NCBI GenBank assembly: GCA_002633005.1
Contig: NMRA01000037.1
Location: 219,399-283,398, forward strand
Length of the DNA stretch: 64,000 nt
Reading direction: 5' to 3'
Source: Phoronis australis
Taxonomy: Eukaryota > Phoronida > Phoronidae
The position numbers and the translations under genes were made by a program. A model generated the notes under the pieces. The model was not told the origin of the DNA, made no database searches, and saw nothing but the letters and a program-made list of their open reading frames with translations. Positions 60,901 to 64,000 of this stretch are shown here, in pieces (positions within the stretch are counted from its first letter, which is position 1; each line of letters begins with the position of its first letter).

Positions 60901-61297
60901 CAATAGCTAATCGTTTATTTTGTAATTCAGTTCAGACTGGTGACGCCAAGACGAAGAAAGCTGTCTAGGTAACGAGCCCCCCCATTTGGCGAAGTGAGCA
61001 AAAAGGTCCGCCCCTGAGAGACAAAATGTCCGAGGAAATGGGACAAATGTCCAGTAAATAAGCGCAAACGCGCAATTCACAGTGGTGCCCCTGTTTTATT
61101 TTTAGTCCGAACGCTCTTTTGTTAGCAAAAGGTCCATCAAAGTCAGGAATTAGAGCCCCCCATTTTGAAGGCTGGGTGCGCGCATGAACAGATACTGGAG
61201 TTACACCTTACCTTGTGATAAATGTCAGTAAAAAAATCAGAAAACTCATCACGGAAAAAAAGGATAGACACCGAGAACTCCAGCAACTATCCGCCAT
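51984..61297 (-). CDS. DRAM/TMEM150 (FRAG1/DRAM/SFK1) family membrane protein
   Basis: Multi-pass membrane protein related to the lysosomal autophagy modulators DRAM1 and DRAM2. Exons in transcript order, all in phase: 61297-61212, 60458-60402, 60124-60057, 59642-59482, 54629-54443, 53277-53246, 52172-51984. Total 259 residues (DRAM2 about 266, DRAM1 about 238). Six hydrophobic segments are visible: FFSVMSFLIFLLTFI; IFGQMLNLTAMAVGLTAYF; CGVLSALGMSIVANFQ; VIGACMAFGLGMVYIWMQTL; LVLIKLFVVVAATVAMVTG; EWITAVLMGIYYVTFAW. Family words are YIPFISDTGAIKPESCIFG, the SIVANFQ block and CEW. Exon 6 is only 32 nt, and the exon 5 donor (GGCA then GTATCC) is weak; this join restores the DRAM1 spacing exactly. 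Without it the frame ends at 54414 after 195 residues. DRAM2-like or another paralogue cannot be decided. Confidence 0.85.
55550..57640. repeat. Diverged local repeats in intron 4 of the DRAM-like gene
   Basis: A block at about 55550-56160 resembles one at 56910-57640 in the same order (ACTCTCAGCTCTA, TAATACCAGA, GCAAAGAAC, TACACCTCATTACATACTC, GGCCGGGT). A partial third copy at 56170-56480 shares GCAAAAATAAAC, TGAGTGGTGTAC and GAAATTGCCCGCATGTCTT. Words like TCCGAAGGTTCAC recur in several places and, inverted, near 57990-58035. Unclassified repetitive sequence, no coding frame. Confidence 0.6.
58640..58985. repeat. Low-complexity and repeat-derived stretch with long C/G runs
   Basis: Contains G and C homopolymer runs (around 58904-58950) next to CTACGGGCCTG. 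The 114-codon minus frame across it reads RRWGGGVRG-type low complexity and is not considered a gene. It lies in intron 4 of the DRAM-like gene. Confidence 0.5.
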
Positions 61298-64000
61298 TTT
61301 ACCGGTGGTTCGTAAATAGTGGGTCAGTATGCTTTCTCGCTCATTAACGTCGTAGGGACGGGCCCTAGGGGCTTATAAGGGAAACCGTTATACACTACAT
61401 TCGATACGCCCGCGCAGTAACCGTGACACGTGATCGTACAACAACATTTTGAATGTGTTATCGCACAACTACGTGCCATAACAGTAGTTTTTGTATGGTC
61501 ACGTGACACGGTAATTCCTCGGGGACTGAGAAAATAGTCGGCGAATAAAGATAAATCTTTGATATGTGGTATGAATATATATATATAGATTATGTTATGG
61601 CGAAGTCGAGTCGATATGCCCTGTATTCTAGAGCCCGAGTGGTTTTTGGAGAATTCAGTATCCAAAATCCACGAGGGCTCTAGAATTATGAAAGGGGGAT
61701 AACGACTGAGAACATGTAATTATCTATTTATACCACACTGAACGAGAAATATCGCAGCAATGAATCGATCTACCTTTCTCGACTCGCCTCGGCTTTGTAA
61801 CTACTTTCTATGTCAGAGACAGCGAGATATACAGTAAAGTGGAGAATCCTTGAAACAGCCACGTGTAATGCATAAAAAGTGCAAAATAAGGCATTTAAAC
61901 AAAAACATTTAAAAGTTTATTTCTGACATGACAAGAAACAAATCCGATGTATCCTGGGTAACAGTGCACCTGCTAACACTGTACTAAAAATCTCTTTAAT
62001 ATTTCGTTACACACAGGTAAGCAAACAAAAATACATCAAATGAAATTAAACCTTAAGAATACAAATCTCAGGTTATCTTGGAGATACATTTTCTTGTTGC
62101 TTGCTCTTCCTCTGGTATGTGTTTGCTATCCATGGGACAAAAGAAAGAGACGTCACTTGGCCGAACAAAAGGTCCGCATCGGGGTTTTGGATTCCCCTTC
62201 CATTGAACGACGCAATGTCTAGAAACGTCAAAACTTAACTACGATTTTTTCACACAGAATGCAAACAAAAACTTATGCCAAAACTTACGGCTACGGTAAG
62301 TCTCCGCATCGACTACTGAGAGTAAAAAGTTAGAACATTATAGTGCAAAAGTCCCCTGCTCACAACTAAAAAAAGTATGTGACGGTCATTTGTGTTTGCT
62401 TAATAGAAATGAAAACACAACCAAATTGGGTCACTACGTCATTTTCTTTCGATCCAAACACCAAGGAACACTCAGAGAAACATGTCTTTCCAAGATAAAC
62501 AAGGATCTTTGCTTTTACTAAAGGTACATCAAAAACGGTTGCTTTTAAAGCCAATTTTGATAGCGCCAAATGCCCGTATTTAAAAGCATGTGCCCGTGTT
62601 TGAAAGTTTTTCAAAAATTGATTTGCAAAAGTATTTGTCGAACAATACCCATGTCTCACATGTTCCTTTTTTCTTTATAGTTCGCATCGTCTTAACTTAG
62701 ATCTGAATATTTTTCTACTAGATATATTATCCACCTTCATTTATTATAGCAAACTAAAATTTTAATCACTTTTCCGTGTTTTATGTGTTTGTCTGTGTTA
62801 TTTTCTTTTAAGAAGACTGTGTTATTTTGTTGCACAATAGGAATTTGTCTCGTTTTAATTTTGATATCTGTCAATAATTGTGTATTCCCTGGTTGCGTGG
62901 CGTCATGCGGTGCTGTGGATTGTTCGTCTGCGTGTGTTGTTTTCATGGTGAGCCTGAATATTAGTGACATCACTCTGGGCACGGTTTTGAGCGCTCTCTT
63001 GGGTGTGAGACCTCTGGTCTGTGAAGACGTAGGCCTAAGTTCCAAGTGTCCCGACTTGAGTCATGTTGTGTGTTACCTACGTGAGGTCTGACGGGTCTAA
63101 GTCAGTTTCCTGAACTACCTCTTTACAGGTCGCGTTCACTAGCTACAGTAATATTGATCACACTTTTTATATTTATTGTTATTATAATTTTAATATGCTT
63201 AGTGCATATAATGTTGTGGATTTGGAGTAGTAATTGTATCTCTTCTTGCTAAATTTCTTCAGATGAAATAAACAGTTATCTAGTGAAACAATTCTTACTT
63301 TATTAATTTCAAACTGAAAACACAACATTTCCAAAAGACCTGTTCAGCAGAAGCACAGTCAAACATTTAATAAAGAGCCAAATAGTTCACAACTTCATAT
63401 TCCTCACATTTTTTTTCTTTTGGTGCGCTCCTCATTCTCAAAGGTACTGGAGAAAATGAGAAGTGCATCTTGAAACATGTCAAGAATATTAAATCCTATA
63501 TTCTTTGGGTTTTATTAAACCTTAACAGTAACACACCTTTTTCTAATCATTTCCTGGTTTTGCTCAAATGTTTCCTACAAACAACTATGCCAATAGATTC
63601 AAATACACGTGGCGCAACTACATGACTTCAACGTACCCATTAAACATAACAGTACAGCACACCCTGCAGCGCCTTATTAGCTAACACATAAGCAAACTAA
63701 CATTTTATGTAATCTAACATTTTATAAAGTCATAGCTCCAAAAAGGATTAAAATACAAAAAGCACAAATCATCCTTACCTCTCTCTCATGTAGGGTAACA
63801 ACTCTCCAGTTTGGGACACAGTGAAAATTATTGCTTTACTCTTGGTCGAACCTTATATCAAAGTTTAGAAATAGTTTATTCTGGCTGTCCTACACTTATG
63901 AATTATGATCAATGACAGACGACCATTCCCTCCACCTGACACATTATACAGACACATGAATATGTTGCATGGTCGGCTATCTTCAATGATTTTACGAGCT
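61298..64000. other. Upstream flank of the DRAM-like gene, no gene recognised
   Basis: It contains the 62-bp palindrome at 61625-61686. A 60-codon plus frame (62040-62222) starts with a hydrophobic signal-like stretch (YIFLLLALPLVCVCYPW) followed by the basic run DKRKRRH. A 102-codon plus frame (62783-63091) is Cys-rich with a hydrophobic N-terminal half. Neither has a recognised family or supporting splice context. The last kilobase is AT-rich with no visible exon. Confidence 0.4.
61625..61686. repeat. 62-bp near-perfect palindrome
   Basis: ATTCTAGAGCCCGAGTGG on the left pairs with CCACGAGGGCTCTAGAAT on the right, extending inward through TTTTTGGA and TCCAAAAT to a small AT-rich loop around GAATTC. 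It sits about 330 bp upstream of the DRAM-like start codon. It could be a solo terminal structure of a DNA transposon or a self-complementary MITE. Confidence 0.75.

Noticed and set aside
62783-63091. Cys-rich 102-codon frame as a secreted protein gene
   Set aside because: No recognised cysteine framework, no splice context, and an overlapping antisense frame of similar length.

Overview
The window is animal nuclear DNA. Genes are split by GT-AG introns, AT-rich introns are full of MITE-like repeats, and there is one LINE with an open reverse-transcriptase frame. No operons or prokaryotic signals are seen. The gene set (ADF/cofilin, TXNL4A, NDUFA9, the axonemal-dynein factor DNAI7/CASC1, ETFRF1/LYRM5 and a DRAM-family protein) and the strong allelic divergence suggest a highly heterozygous invertebrate metazoan with motile cilia. 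A marine deuterostome such as a lancelet is plausible, but the species cannot be fixed from the sequence. All exon models below were assembled by eye from splice sites, reading phase and remembered family sequences.

Layout: 1-507 is a MITE-like element with a second copy at 5511-5988. 3396-6261 (+) holds three coding exons of an ADF/cofilin whose last intron contains the second MITE and a degenerate repeat array with CTCF-like cores. 6262-13983 is mostly gene-poor: a decayed non-LTR retrotransposon tail (about 7900-8385, -), an orphan globin-like exon with a frameshift (10318-10533, +) and an unassigned Cys-containing frame (12419-12810, +). 13984-14412 (-) is an uninterrupted TXNL4A coding region whose 5' UTR seems to be spliced. 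18946-29486 (+) is NDUFA9 in 11 coding exons, with a LINE in intron 3. 29978-47912 (-) is DNAI7 in about 18 recognised coding exons, convergent with NDUFA9. 50642-51279 (+) is ETFRF1, head-to-head with DNAI7, the neighbour pair also found in human. 51984-61297 (-) is a DRAM/TMEM150-type membrane protein in seven exons, convergent with ETFRF1. 61298-64000 has no recognised gene.

Three single N characters (16196, 36360, 39754) each sit at the edge of a long near-identical duplication. I read these as unmerged allelic contig ends, so the duplicated DNAI7 exons are probably assembly artefacts. They also expose haplotype differences, including a minisatellite in one copy only and an inserted CTCF-motif repeat.

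The most unusual signals are: a hammerhead-ribozyme-like core in both arms of an inverted repeat between DNAI7 and ETFRF1; a dispersed repeat that carries CTCF-consensus cores; a tandem array made from an NDUFA9 exon end plus its splice donor; an X-box-like RFX site just upstream of DNAI7; and a 32-nt microexon that decides whether the DRAM protein keeps its last membrane helix.
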